A stretch of DNA of 64,000 nt from Mycobacterium paraseoulense (GTDB lineage: Bacteria; Actinomycetota; Actinomycetes; Mycobacteriales; Mycobacteriaceae). Of this stretch, positions 1 to 8,263 are shown piece after piece (the stretch's first letter is position 1; each line of letters begins with the position of its first letter). The DNA lies in the NCBI RefSeq assembly GCF_010731655.1, contig NZ_AP022619.1:1426001-1490000 (forward strand), given 5' to 3'. Under the pieces are notes generated by a model, which worked only from the letters and a program-made list of their open reading frames with translations, did no database searches and had not been told where the DNA came from. The translations under genes were made by a program, and so were the position numbers.

Positions 1-851
1 CCGCGGCCTTCGACGAGGTCATCGCGCGCGGCATGGCAAAGTGCCCCGATGACCGCTACGGGAGTGCCGGCGCCCTGGGGCGCGCCGCCAAGCGGGCTCT
101 GTCCGCAGAACCATCCGGACCGCCCCTCGCGGACACGCTGCTTGCGCCCCGATACATCAACGGGCCTCCCAGCTCTCCGCCGTTCAATGCGCAATACGTT
201 TATCCCGCAACGGGTCCGACGCCGATCCCTGGCACCGGCCAAGGACGCTCACGACAATTCATCGTGGGGGTCTCTATCGGGATAGCGGTGGCCTTGGTGG
301 GCGGCGTCGGGGTGGTCATCGGACTACTCGCGCACCGCGACTCCAACGACTCGGAGTCCCCCACCTCTTCGGTGGTGCCCTACACCAACCCGGTACCCAC
401 CTCGTATCCGGCGGAGTCGTCCTCGACGTTAAGGCCAAGCCAGCGATCCACCACCGCGAACCCTGCACCACAAGATCCCGCGCAAGAGCTGCGTCAGATC
501 GCAAGTGACGACCGCCCCTGGGTGAGCGCGCGACTCGCAGACCACTGGGTGCCGCAACTCAGTTCCAAGCGTCCAGGGGTCTTCGACAACGGCCACGTGT
601 GGGACAACGCGATGACACTCCAAGAGCATCTTCAGTTGAGGCAGCGATACCCCAACGTGAAGCTCCTTTGGTCGGGCGACTGGTCGACATTCTCAGCGCC
701 GGACTTCTGGGTGACGGTCGCCGGTATCACGTTCGCGGACTCCGCGGGCGCACTGGCGTGGTGCAGGGTACAAGGATTCGACCGGGACCACTGCGCGGCC
801 AAGATCGTCAGCACGACACATCCGGTCGAGGGCAGTACGGCGTACAACTGA
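1..851 (+). CDS. Receptor-type serine/threonine protein kinase, C-terminal part (cut by window edge)
   Basis: The reading frame is open from base 3, so the gene begins outside the window. The first visible residues (AAFDEVIARGMAK...RYGSAGALGRAA) are the end of a mycobacterial Pkn-type kinase domain, alpha-H/I helices. A proline/serine-rich juxtamembrane linker follows, then one transmembrane helix (RQFIVGVSIGIAVALVGG and onward), a Ser/Thr/Pro-rich stalk and an extracytoplasmic domain of about 125 residues with two cysteines near the end (WCRVQGFDRDHC). The architecture resembles the PknE/PknH group. The catalytic residues are not in view, so activity cannot be judged. The sensor domain is not one I can name. 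Confidence 0.85.
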   Translation, partial: AAFDEVIARGMAKCPDDRYGSAGALGRAAKRALSAEPSGPPLADTLLAPRYINGPPSSPPFNAQYVYPATGPTPIPGTGQGRSRQFIVGVSIGIAVALVGGVGVVIGLLAHRDSNDSESPTSSVVPYTNPVPTSYPAESSSTLRPSQRSTTANPAPQDPAQELRQIASDDRPWVSARLADHWVPQLSSKRPGVFDNGHVWDNAMTLQEHLQLRQRYPNVKLLWSGDWSTFSAPDFWVTVAGITFADSAGALAWCRVQGFDRDHCAAKIVSTTHPVEGSTAYN

Positions 852-867
852 TTCATAAACCAGGCGT

Positions 868-1014
868 AACGGCCCGGAGTTCGTGGGGCACGCCGTGCAT
901 GACTGGTGCCGATTCCACAGTGCTGGCTCACTTTTCATCGATCCAGGGTCGCCGTGGCAGAACGCCTGGATCGAGTCGTTCAACGGCCGGCTGCGTGACG
1001 AATTGCTAGCCTGA
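868..1014 (+). pseudogene. IS3-family transposase (orfB) C-terminal relic
   Basis: Read from base 868 this stretch gives NGPEFVGHAVHDWC, then a short spacer, DPGSPWQNAWIESFNG and RLRDELLA before a stop at 1012-1014. This is the block around the last catalytic glutamate (the E of ESFNGRLRDE) of IS3-type DDE transposases. Everything upstream, including both catalytic aspartates, is missing, and the block also lacks the residues that normally follow. It is therefore a dead remnant lying between the kinase stop and the next gene, and marks past insertion/deletion activity here. Confidence 0.8.
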
Positions 1015-1018
1015 GATC

Positions 1019-2133
1019 GTGCTGGCCATTCCGACCCTCAAGTTCAGCTATGGCAATCTGCTGCTCGCGCGCCTTCACGAGCTTGGCTCGGCCAGTATCG
1101 AAGAACTCCTGGGCGACCATACAACGCAACTCTTCAAGTCTGGGCAGTCAGTTGAGAACCCCAAAGCGCGGGCCAGTGATTGTCTCCGGTTCGCGCGAAT
1201 GCTTGATCTGTTGGTGGAGGACGCGCGCAGGTTCAAGCTGACCGCATCAGGTATCACGTACGCCGAAAACGTTGACCCCGCCAATCCTTGGATTGTCGAT
1301 GAGGCCCAGGCCGGCGTCCTTCGTGACCAGCTGTCTGGTAGCGCTGAGCTGGCTGACGACGCCCGAATCGCTCTTCAAATTGTGCGTGACATCACCGCCG
1401 GCTGGTCCAATGACGATCTCGGGCGCGCGCTAGCGGAGCATTCGAATTCCGACCAATGGCAATCGGACCGAACCTTCGAATCGCAAGGTGCCCGCTACCG
1501 AGAACTTCTCCGTGAGAGCGGTCTCATCGATCGAAAAGGTGAACTCACCGAGCAAGGGGTCACCTTCCTCGGACGACAGGCTTCGGTCTGGTGGGTGAAT
1601 CAAAACGTCACTTACGCGAAAGAACGCGATGGCGGGTTCCTTTGGGCGCCAATGGTGGATAAGGCTGGCCGACCGCAATACCACTGGGACACCATGGATG
1701 AGGTTCGCCTCCTGCGGATTCGGATGTGCTGCTCGGTTTCGTCCGAAATGTTGAGCACCTTCGACGGATAGAACGGTTGCAGCAGTACAACATTCGTGCG
1801 GGAGATCGGGTTGGCGCCGTCGAAATCGGTGGGCGAGAACTTGGCGCCAAGCTTCTCATCTTGTACGAGAACCGGAACGGCTCCCTCCATGTGGCTCGCG
1901 TAGCAAAGGTAACGCGCTGGCGGCCAGCGACGGCAGGCGATTTGTTGGCCACCGGGTACCCGAGCCCTCGCGGTGACATCTACTTCCTTGCCGATCTTGA
2001 GTTCGTCGAACATCTGCCTACGTGGGCCGGCTCCATCGACCTCGAGCGTCTCACATCGAAGGTCCGTGACGGGGCGCCAATTGTCTCGACCTGGTGGGAC
2101 GTCGTCCGAGCAGCGTCGAACGTCAAACCTTGA
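1019..2133 (+). pseudogene. Frameshifted winged-helix / EVE-like domain protein (possible restriction or defence relic)
   Basis: Two overlapping frames look like one broken gene. Frame one runs from GTG 1019 to 1771. Residues 1-185 are helical, with a winged-helix feel (IEELLG..., LTASGITYAE, LTEQGVTFLG), followed by WWVNQNVTYAKERDGGFLWA. That last segment resembles the start of EVE/McrB-N-like modified-base-binding domains. Around base 1700 the sensible reading moves to the frame that continues to 2133 (GDRVGAVEI..., LLILYENRNG, HVARVAKVTRW, YFLADLEFVEHLP), which again has the strand pattern of an EVE/PUA-like fold. No start codon fits the second frame well: only GTG 1726, and a stop lies at 1699. 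The domain assignment is inference; the two-frame structure is seen directly. It sits next to a transposase relic. Confidence 0.5.
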
Positions 2134-2299
2134 GCCGATGGGCGACCTAGGCGGCTCGACGCCCGTTGACACGTCACACCCTTGCGGGCACTCGCGCCTT
2201 CGCGCATGTCCGCTCGTGCCGGAGCGCGGCGAAGGCGGTGATCGATGCCCACGTTGGCGTGTTGCAAGAGTCGTTCAAAACTACACGGCAATAACCTGG

Positions 2300-2752
2300 C
2301 TAAGGCCGAGGCGGAAGCGCGGACAGCCACCCGTCCGAAAGCAACTCCAGCAGCTGCCCATCAGGATCGCGAATCATCGCCATCGCCTCGGTCACCGTCC
2401 CGTCCACCACCGCTCCCCCAAACTCCGCCACTCGAGCCAACGCCCCAGCAAGATCAGACACCGAAAACGAAATATGCGTCAGCCCAACCTGATCCATGAC
2501 GCGCTCCCCGCCAACATGAACCTGACGCTTCGAATAGTCCATCAGTTCGAGCACAAACCCGTCGCGCACCAAGTAGGTCGCGTGCACCCCGAGCGGCTCC
2601 GGCAGCTGCACCAGCTTGGCGGTGGGACCGTCGGGCGGATCGAGCTCCCACCAGAACTGGAACCCGAGCACATTTTCGTAGAACCGCCGCGACCGCTCAC
2701 GATCGGAGACACACAATCCGACGTGGTTGAAGGTCGTCCGGTGACTACTCAT
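2300..2752 (-). CDS. VOC-superfamily (glyoxalase/bleomycin resistance-like) protein
   Basis: A 150-residue protein starting at ATG 2752 (MSSHRTTFNHVGLCVSD). It has the typical paired beta-alpha-beta-beta-beta modules of the vicinal oxygen chelate fold: HVGLCVSDRERSRRFYENVLGF at the N-terminus, then GLTHISFSVSDLAGALARV and IRDPDGQLLELL in the second half. Candidate metal ligands are His10, Glu in LVLELMDY, the His of LTHISF and Glu in LLELL, matching glyoxalase I/dioxygenase positions. It is divergent from the P450 operon across an 87-bp gap and could act on a product of that pathway, but the substrate is unknown. Confidence 0.85.
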   Translation of the reverse strand: MSSHRTTFNHVGLCVSDRERSRRFYENVLGFQFWWELDPPDGPTAKLVQLPEPLGVHATYLVRDGFVLELMDYSKRQVHVGGERVMDQVGLTHISFSVSDLAGALARVAEFGGAVVDGTVTEAMAMIRDPDGQLLELLSDGWLSALPPRP

Positions 2753-2806
2753 CGCGGCCTTTCTCGCAGAACCGACGAGCGTAATAATGCAAAGATAGTG
2801 CAGATA

Positions 2807-2820
2807 GCCGAGCGCTCGGC
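2807..2820. promoter_or_regulatory. Perfect 14-bp palindrome in the VOC/P450 divergent promoter
   Basis: GCCGAGCGCTCGGC reads the same on both strands and lies 20 bp before the P450 start codon, in the divergent intergenic region. It follows an AT-rich stretch (taataat near 2783). Its position suits an operator or an mRNA hairpin over the P450 leader. No adjacent regulator gene is evident. Confidence 0.4.
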
Positions 2821-2839
2821 ACGGTGGAGGACGGACCAG

Positions 2840-4093
2840 ATGACAACCCGACCCGACGTCACCGACGACGCCATCGTCGACTTCGACCACCACTCCGACG
2901 CGTTCAACCTCAACGAGCTGGCCATCAACGCCGAGCTGAGACAAAAATGCCCCGTCGCCTGGAACGAGAACTACGGCGGCTTCTGGTTCCTCAGCAGCTA
3001 CGACGCGGTCAGCCGCACGGCCAGGGACGGCGACACCTTCGCCCACAAATACGAGCCCCACGCCGCGGACGGCGTCGACTACCAGGGCGAGATGGGCGTC
3101 CCGCGCCCGGAAGGCCAGCCGGCCCTGGGCATCGGCGAGGTCGACGGCCCCTACCACCAGGCCCTCCGACACGCGCTGGCCCCGTTCTTCTCCCCCGGCG
3201 CCGTCCAGAAACTCAAGCCGTTCATGGAACACAAAGCCCATGAGTTCCTCGACCAAAAGATCGAAGACGGGCAGATGGACCTCGTCCTCGACTACGCCAG
3301 CCCGGTCCCGGCCATCCTCACCATGAAGCTGATGGGCCTGCCCCTCGACAACTGGCACCTGTATGCCAACCTTTTCCACTCCGTCATGGCCGTCCCTCAG
3401 GACAGCCCGCAGTACCTCGAGGCCATCGCCAAAGTCCCGAACATGATGCAAGAGGTCCTCGAGTACGCGGCCACCAGACGGGCCAAGCCCGACGAAGACC
3501 TGACCAGCTTCCTCATCCAGTTCGAGTTCGAGGGCCAGCGTCTCACCGACGAACAGCTGCTCAACATCCTGTGGAACCTCATCGGCGGCGGCGTCGACAC
3601 CACCACCTCCCAAACCGCGCTCACGCTCCACCACCTGGGCACCCACCCGGCCCTCAGGCAACAACTCATCGACCACCCCGAGCTCTACCGCACCGCCACC
3701 GACGAATTCCTGCGCTACTTCTCGGTCAACCAAACCCTCAGCCGCACAGTCACTCACGACGTCGAACTCGACGGCCAACACCTGAGAAAGAACGACAGAG
3801 TCGTCATCAGCTGGCTCTCGGCCAACCACGACGAAAAGGAATTCGCAAACCCCGACGAGATCATCCTGAACCGCGCGCCCAACCGGCACGTCGCGTTCGG
3901 ACTTGGGCCGCACCGCTGCATCGGCTCACACCTGGCGCGGCTGATGTCCGAGGTCATGGTGAAAGCCGTCCTCGACCGCATCCCCGACTACCAGGTCGAC
4001 CTCGACAACGTCCACCAATACCTCGGCAATCCGAGCATGACCGGCCTGGGCACACTGCCGGTCACCTTCACCCCCGGTGCGAAGCGAGACTAG
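2840..4093 (+). CDS. Cytochrome P450
   Basis: A 417-residue bacterial class I P450. The haem-binding loop is FGLGPHRCIGSHLAR near the C-terminus, with the axial cysteine in HRCIG. The I-helix oxygen-activation motif is LIGGGVDTTTSQ (GGxDTT form), and the K-helix ExxR is present as DEFLRYF, a variant with F/L context. ATG 2840 is preceded by accag rather than a strong ribosome-binding site. The frame is open far upstream, but that part overlaps the VOC gene on the other strand and has no P450 similarity, so it is not used. The stop codon is followed immediately by the ATG of the hydrolase gene, indicating an operon with 4094-5251 and 5248-6249. Electron donors would be ferredoxin systems encoded elsewhere. 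Confidence 0.95.
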   Translation: MTTRPDVTDDAIVDFDHHSDAFNLNELAINAELRQKCPVAWNENYGGFWFLSSYDAVSRTARDGDTFAHKYEPHAADGVDYQGEMGVPRPEGQPALGIGEVDGPYHQALRHALAPFFSPGAVQKLKPFMEHKAHEFLDQKIEDGQMDLVLDYASPVPAILTMKLMGLPLDNWHLYANLFHSVMAVPQDSPQYLEAIAKVPNMMQEVLEYAATRRAKPDEDLTSFLIQFEFEGQRLTDEQLLNILWNLIGGGVDTTTSQTALTLHHLGTHPALRQQLIDHPELYRTATDEFLRYFSVNQTLSRTVTHDVELDGQHLRKNDRVVISWLSANHDEKEFANPDEIILNRAPNRHVAFGLGPHRCIGSHLARLMSEVMVKAVLDRIPDYQVDLDNVHQYLGNPSMTGLGTLPVTFTPGAKRD

Positions 4094-5251
4094 ATGCCTG
4101 CCAACCCGATGACGCACATGCTGGGTCCGTTCGCCCGCACCGGCGGCTTCTACGCCCGCTCCTGGGGCACCTACCTGGATCGTCAGCCCGACGAGCTACC
4201 GGTCGCCCGGCCCACCATCGCGCTCGCGGCGCAGGCATTCCGCGACGAAATCCTGCTGAGCGGCTTCAGCCTGCTGCGCCGAGCGCCCGACGCCGAAACG
4301 CTCGACCGCATCGACAGCGAAGTGCTTGCCGCACAAGACTTCTACAAAGACAAGGGCTGGCTCGACAACCCCGAGGGATTCTTCGCCCCACCCCCACCCC
4401 TCACCGACGTGATGGTCAAACGCGTCAGCAGCATGGGGCGCAACTACGAGCGGCTGTCCTTCGACAGCGACTACGCGCCCCTCGACGGCGAACCCGGCCG
4501 GGAACGCTGGCTCAGCTATTCCGGCAACAAGCGCGAATACGCCCTGATGTTCCGGCACCGCCGGCCGCGGCCCTGGCTGGTCTGCATCCACGGCGCCGAG
4601 ATGGGCCGGGCCGCGCTCGACCCCATGCTGTTTCATGCCTGGCACCTGTACCGGGACCTCGACCTGAACGTCGTGCTTCCCGTGCTTCCCCTGCACGGCC
4701 CACGGGCAAGCGGACCGAAGTTCCCCAGTGAGGACGTGCTCGACGACGTCCACGGCGCCGCCCAGGCGGTCTGGGACATCCGGCGCCTCATCGCCTGGAT
4801 CCGCGCGCAGCAGCCCGACGCCGCGATCGGGGTCAACGGCATCTCGCTCGGCGGTCTGATCTCGTCGCTGGTCGCCAGTCTCGACGACGACCTCACCTGC
4901 GCGATCCTGGGCGTGCCGGCCGTCGACCTGGTGAATCTGGTCGGCCGCCACGCCGGCCTCAGCGGCCACGCCGCCCTGCGCCACACGATGAACTCGGCCA
5001 AGCCCCTCGGCCGGATGATCTCGCCGCTGGCGCTGACCCCACGCGTGCCGAAAGAGGGCCGCTTCATCTATGCCGGGCTCGCCGACCGGTTGGTGCACCC
5101 GCGCGACCAGGTCACCCGACTCTGGGAGCACTGGGGCAAACCCGAAATCCAGTGGTACCCAGGCGGTCACACCGGATTCTTCCGTTCGCGGCCGGTGCAG
5201 CGCTTCATCGACGCCGCGCTCGTGCAGTCGGGGCTGGCCGACAAGAGATGA
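4094..5251 (+). CDS. Alpha/beta hydrolase family protein
   Basis: A 385-residue alpha/beta hydrolase. The N-terminal 140 residues are a poorly conserved cap region. The core begins at WLVCIHGAEMGRA (oxyanion HG, about 166), the nucleophile elbow is GISLGG with Ser251, and the acid and base are plausibly in GLADRLVHP and GGHTGFF near the C-terminus. The start codon directly abuts the P450 stop, and the stop overlaps the ATG of the next gene in an ATGA, so the three genes are translationally coupled. Thioesterase, esterase or acyltransferase roles are all possible. Confidence 0.88.
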   Translation: MPANPMTHMLGPFARTGGFYARSWGTYLDRQPDELPVARPTIALAAQAFRDEILLSGFSLLRRAPDAETLDRIDSEVLAAQDFYKDKGWLDNPEGFFAPPPPLTDVMVKRVSSMGRNYERLSFDSDYAPLDGEPGRERWLSYSGNKREYALMFRHRRPRPWLVCIHGAEMGRAALDPMLFHAWHLYRDLDLNVVLPVLPLHGPRASGPKFPSEDVLDDVHGAAQAVWDIRRLIAWIRAQQPDAAIGVNGISLGGLISSLVASLDDDLTCAILGVPAVDLVNLVGRHAGLSGHAALRHTMNSAKPLGRMISPLALTPRVPKEGRFIYAGLADRLVHPRDQVTRLWEHWGKPEIQWYPGGHTGFFRSRPVQRFIDAALVQSGLADKR

Positions 5252-6249
5252 CGGCCTCCTACCTGCGCTGGATAGCGACGAATACGGCCAAGCCGCTCGT
5301 CCATGCGTATCGGCGCACCGGTGCCGACGTGCCCTTCGGCGATCCGGTTCCTTCGCACGGGACCGAGATGGAGGGCTGGTTCTGGCGCCTCACCGATGCC
5401 GCCTCGGGTCGGGTCGTCGTCGCGCTGTGCAGCGTGAACAGGCACCCGGCTGGCGACTGGGCGACCGTCGCGGTCGCTCTGCATCCCGGCGGCATGGTGC
5501 GCTCCGCGGCCATGGACGGTGCCCACGCCGAATCGTCCACGTTCTCCGTGCACGCTGGGAATTTTCCCGACTGCCATTTGGCGGCGAGCCTCGATCGGCT
5601 CCAGATCGACCTGGGCGGCGTCCGCCTAGACCTGCATTTCGCCGATCCCTTCAAGTGGCCCAAGGCCTTTGGTGGAGGCGGCGGCTTCTCTTCGGTCCCG
5701 TTTCTCAACCAATACTGGCATCCCTACCGTCTTGGCGGAAAAGCCACCGGCACAGTCGAATTCGGCGGAGACACCTGGTCGTTCAGTGATGCCCGGCTCT
5801 ATACGGAACGCAACTGGGGCGCGGGCTTCCCCGAGCGCTGGTGGTGGGGTCAGGCGCACGATTTCGGCGACGCCGACGTCTCGGTCGCGTTCTCGGGGGG
5901 CCTTCTTCAGCTCGGCCCAATCCGCAGGGACGTCACCGGAGTCGTCGTGCGTCTCGGTGACCGCGTCATCCGGGTAACCCCGCCGGCGCCCGTACGCTCG
6001 GACGTCGGCGACGGACACTGGGCCGTGTCGGCACGCACACTGCGCTACCACATCGAGCTGGACGGAGACGGCACCGGCGCGGATCCGCACGTCTTACCGG
6101 TGCCGCTGCCCGCGCAGCGGCGCAACATCGACACCGACTTCGAGCACCTCGCCGGCCGATTGCATTGCCGGGTGCGGGAATACGGCCGAGTGGTGTTCGA
6201 CGGCACCTGCGAGCTGGCCGGCCTGGAGATCGGCAGCCGGCCGGCCTAG
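5248..6249 (+). CDS. Tocopherol cyclase-like (lipocalin-type) protein
   Basis: 333 residues starting at ATG 5248, which overlaps the upstream stop. The central and C-terminal parts carry the signature of the plant/cyanobacterial tocopherol cyclase family (PF14249-like): FLNQYWHPYRLGG, the TVEFGGDTWSF strand pair, ARLYTERNWGAGFPERWWWG and a following run of beta strands. In plants the family closes the chromanol ring of tocopherols. Mycobacteria make no tocopherol, so the substrate here is unknown: a prenylated quinone, carotenoid or lipid is an inference. Coupling to a P450 and a hydrolase argues for a small lipid-modification pathway. It ends 4 bp from the convergent kinase gene. Confidence 0.8.
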   Translation: MTASYLRWIATNTAKPLVHAYRRTGADVPFGDPVPSHGTEMEGWFWRLTDAASGRVVVALCSVNRHPAGDWATVAVALHPGGMVRSAAMDGAHAESSTFSVHAGNFPDCHLAASLDRLQIDLGGVRLDLHFADPFKWPKAFGGGGGFSSVPFLNQYWHPYRLGGKATGTVEFGGDTWSFSDARLYTERNWGAGFPERWWWGQAHDFGDADVSVAFSGGLLQLGPIRRDVTGVVVRLGDRVIRVTPPAPVRSDVGDGHWAVSARTLRYHIELDGDGTGADPHVLPVPLPAQRRNIDTDFEHLAGRLHCRVREYGRVVFDGTCELAGLEIGSRPA

Positions 6250-6253
6250 ATGA

Positions 6254-7705
6254 TCACGACCCCGTCGCGTACTGCAACACGGGCTCCGACGAATCGACGT
6301 GCCCAAAGCTGATGATCCGCAACCGATCCGGGCGCACCTCGTAGCGCACGCCATTGACCGGGTTGGTGACATCGAACCCGTCCCCGACGCGCTCGGCGTT
6401 GGACAGCTCGATGTGCGCGCCGTCGCGGATCCGTTCACCGCGGTAGTAGTAACTGCCGCTGAGGTTTTCACACACCACCGCCAGTGACTTGGCGGTGCGC
6501 ACCACGGCTGCCGGCGGGTTGCCCGGGTCGCAGCGCGCCGGCTCGCCGACGAACCCCAGCCCGTCGGCGCCCCGCACGAGAGCCGACAGCGTCGGCGTCT
6601 TCGGCGGCGCGCTCGACGGCGCCGGCGAGGCATTCGAAGGCTGCGGCGGCCGCGCACCATGGTCGACAAACGCCGACACCAGCGCCACGATCAGCCCGGC
6701 GAGCACCAGCAGCACCGCCGCCGCGGTCACCACGAACGCCCCCCGGCCGCCGACGGGCCAACCCTCCGGCCGCGACGGCCGCGGCGGCCGCGAAGGTCGC
6801 GGCGGCTCGGCGGGCGGATACGGGCTGAAGCCGGTGTCGTCGGGATTGGGATAGACCGCCTCAAAGGGCCGGGTGCGCAGCGGCCCCGCCCCGGCGCCGA
6901 CCGCGACCGGCTCGTAGACCTCGGACACGGCCTCGCTGGCCGCCCGGGCGAGTTCGCCCGCGGACGCGAACCGCGCCGAGCGCTGTTTGGCCATGCCGCG
7001 GGCGATGACGTCGTCGAAGGCCCGGCCGATACCGCGGCGCATGATGCTGGGCCGCGGCGCCGGCGACAACAGGTGCGCGCTCCTCAGCTCCGCCGGGTCG
7101 GCGCCCTCGAACGGCGGCTGACCGGTGAGGCACTCGTAGAGCAGGCACGCAAGCGAGTAGACGTCGGTCTGCGGCCCGACCCGGCCGGTGGTGAAGCGTT
7201 CCGGCGCCATATACGCACGAGAAGCGTCGCCGTGCGCCACCCCGAAGTCGGCGAGGTACGCGAAGTGATCCGGGGTGAGCAGCACGTTCTCGGGCCGGAC
7301 GCCCAGGTGGACCAACCCGGCGGCGTGCGCGGCGTCCAGCGCCCGCGCCACCTGCCCGACGATCGACGCGGCCCGCGGCGGCTCCAGCGGCCCCCGCTCG
7401 CGCAGCAGGTCCTCGAGGCTGCCGCCCTCGACCAGGTGCATGTCGACGAACGACACGCCGTCGATCTCGCCATAGTCGTGCACCGGGATGACGTGGGGCT
7501 CCGGTAGCCGGGACGCGATCGCGTACTCCCGACGAAAGCGTTGCTGGAAGCCGGTTTCGGCGGCCATCTCGGCAGGCAGCAGCTTGAGGGCGACCGTGCG
7601 GTCCTTAACCGTGTCGTACGCCCGATAGACCTCGCCCGTCGCGCCCGTCCCGATCAGCGAGCGCAGCTCGTAGGGCCCGAGGCGGGTGCGGAGCCGCGAG
7701 GTCAA
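6254..7705 (-). CDS. Receptor-type Ser/Thr kinase homologue, predicted pseudokinase
   Basis: Starts at TTG 7705 behind a good GAAAGGA site; 483 residues. The kinase fold is clear: glycine-rich loop GTGATGEV (19-26), VALK lysine 41, alpha-C Glu60, Asn140 and DFG 153-155. The catalytic loop, however, reads HLGVRPEN instead of HRDVKPxN, so the catalytic aspartate is glycine and the following lysine is arginine. The activation segment from DFG to APE is only about 17 residues. Phosphotransfer should therefore be lost or very weak. A Pro-rich linker follows, then a transmembrane helix (about 340-365) and an extracytoplasmic domain with two cysteines (CDPGNP, VVCENLSG). It may be an allosteric partner of the active kinase 1.3 kb upstream on the same strand. 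Confidence 0.88.
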   Translation of the reverse strand: MTSRLRTRLGPYELRSLIGTGATGEVYRAYDTVKDRTVALKLLPAEMAAETGFQQRFRREYAIASRLPEPHVIPVHDYGEIDGVSFVDMHLVEGGSLEDLLRERGPLEPPRAASIVGQVARALDAAHAAGLVHLGVRPENVLLTPDHFAYLADFGVAHGDASRAYMAPERFTTGRVGPQTDVYSLACLLYECLTGQPPFEGADPAELRSAHLLSPAPRPSIMRRGIGRAFDDVIARGMAKQRSARFASAGELARAASEAVSEVYEPVAVGAGAGPLRTRPFEAVYPNPDDTGFSPYPPAEPPRPSRPPRPSRPEGWPVGGRGAFVVTAAAVLLVLAGLIVALVSAFVDHGARPPQPSNASPAPSSAPPKTPTLSALVRGADGLGFVGEPARCDPGNPPAAVVRTAKSLAVVCENLSGSYYYRGERIRDGAHIELSNAERVGDGFDVTNPVNGVRYEVRPDRLRIISFGHVDSSEPVLQYATGS

Positions 7706-7784
7706 TGGGCAAATCCTTTCGGTGCGTCGAACAGGTCCAGCCCGCCGGGTTCCCAAATCCGCCGCCGACCTAACGTGCGCCGGC

Positions 7785-8132
7785 TCACGCGTGCGGCGGC
7801 ACCGGGCACCAGAACAGGCCGCAGTTGAAGTTCGGCGGGCCGGCCGGCGCCCGCGGCGTGGCGTTGATCGGGCCGCTCGGCCACCCGTAGACCGCGCCGG
7901 TGTCGGCGTCGATGACCCCGCGGTAGTCGTAGTAATAGAGGTGGCACACGCCCACGTCCCAGCTGATGAAGTTGTCCGGGACGCGCTCGCCTGGGCACCA
8001 CTTGCCACAGGTATGCCCGGCCGGGCAGTTGCCGCCGACGTGGCCATAGGGGTCGGCCTGCGCGACACCCGCGGCCAGCCCCACCCCGATGCCGGCGGTC
8101 AGCAACGCGCCGGCCACCCACTTCTTGTTCAT
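7785..8132 (-). CDS. Small secreted cysteine-containing protein
   Basis: 115 residues from ATG 8132. The N-terminus MNKKWVAGALLTAGIGVGLA is a classical Sec signal peptide, with cleavage expected after GVAQA. The mature part contains six cysteines (GGNCPAGHTCGKWCPG, GVCHLYY, FNCGLFWC), probably disulfide-bonded, and ends in proline-rich sequence. I recognise it only as a conserved mycobacterial hypothetical secreted protein type. It lies just upstream of the pseudokinase on the same strand and could be cotranscribed with it. Confidence 0.8.
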   Translation of the reverse strand: MNKKWVAGALLTAGIGVGLAAGVAQADPYGHVGGNCPAGHTCGKWCPGERVPDNFISWDVGVCHLYYYDYRGVIDADTGAVYGWPSGPINATPRAPAGPPNFNCGLFWCPVPPHA

Positions 8133-8177
8133 GTCGCAAGCACACACCGGCCGGCCGACTACCGATCCCATATCGAC

Positions 8178-8226
8178 GTCAGCGCCCGTGCCCGCCCTTG
8201 TGCTTGTTGCCGGGGTGCGGCGGCGG
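8178..8226. repeat. 49-bp direct repeat, copy 1 (orphan kinase tail)
   Basis: These 49 bases are identical to 9001-9049. On the minus strand they encode the last residues of the active kinase, HPGNKHKGGHGR plus stop, but here no kinase frame leads into them. The two copies are 823 bp apart and bracket a small hypothetical gene, so this copy looks like the scar of a duplication or of insertion by homologous or template-switch repair. Confidence 0.85.
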
Positions 8227-8263
8227 CGCGGGCCCGTGGCGCACGCTGCGCTCATCGGCCGAA

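Noticed and set aside
1973..2839. Plus-strand frame leading into the P450
   Set aside because: It crosses the frameshifted gene and the VOC gene on the other strand, is Arg/Pro/His rich without domains, and ATG 2840 gives a complete P450.
2300..3913. Very long minus-strand reading frame antisense to the P450 gene
   Set aside because: Only the 3' 453 bp (VOC protein) has protein-like sequence with a proper start; the rest is the high-GC mirror of the P450 frame.
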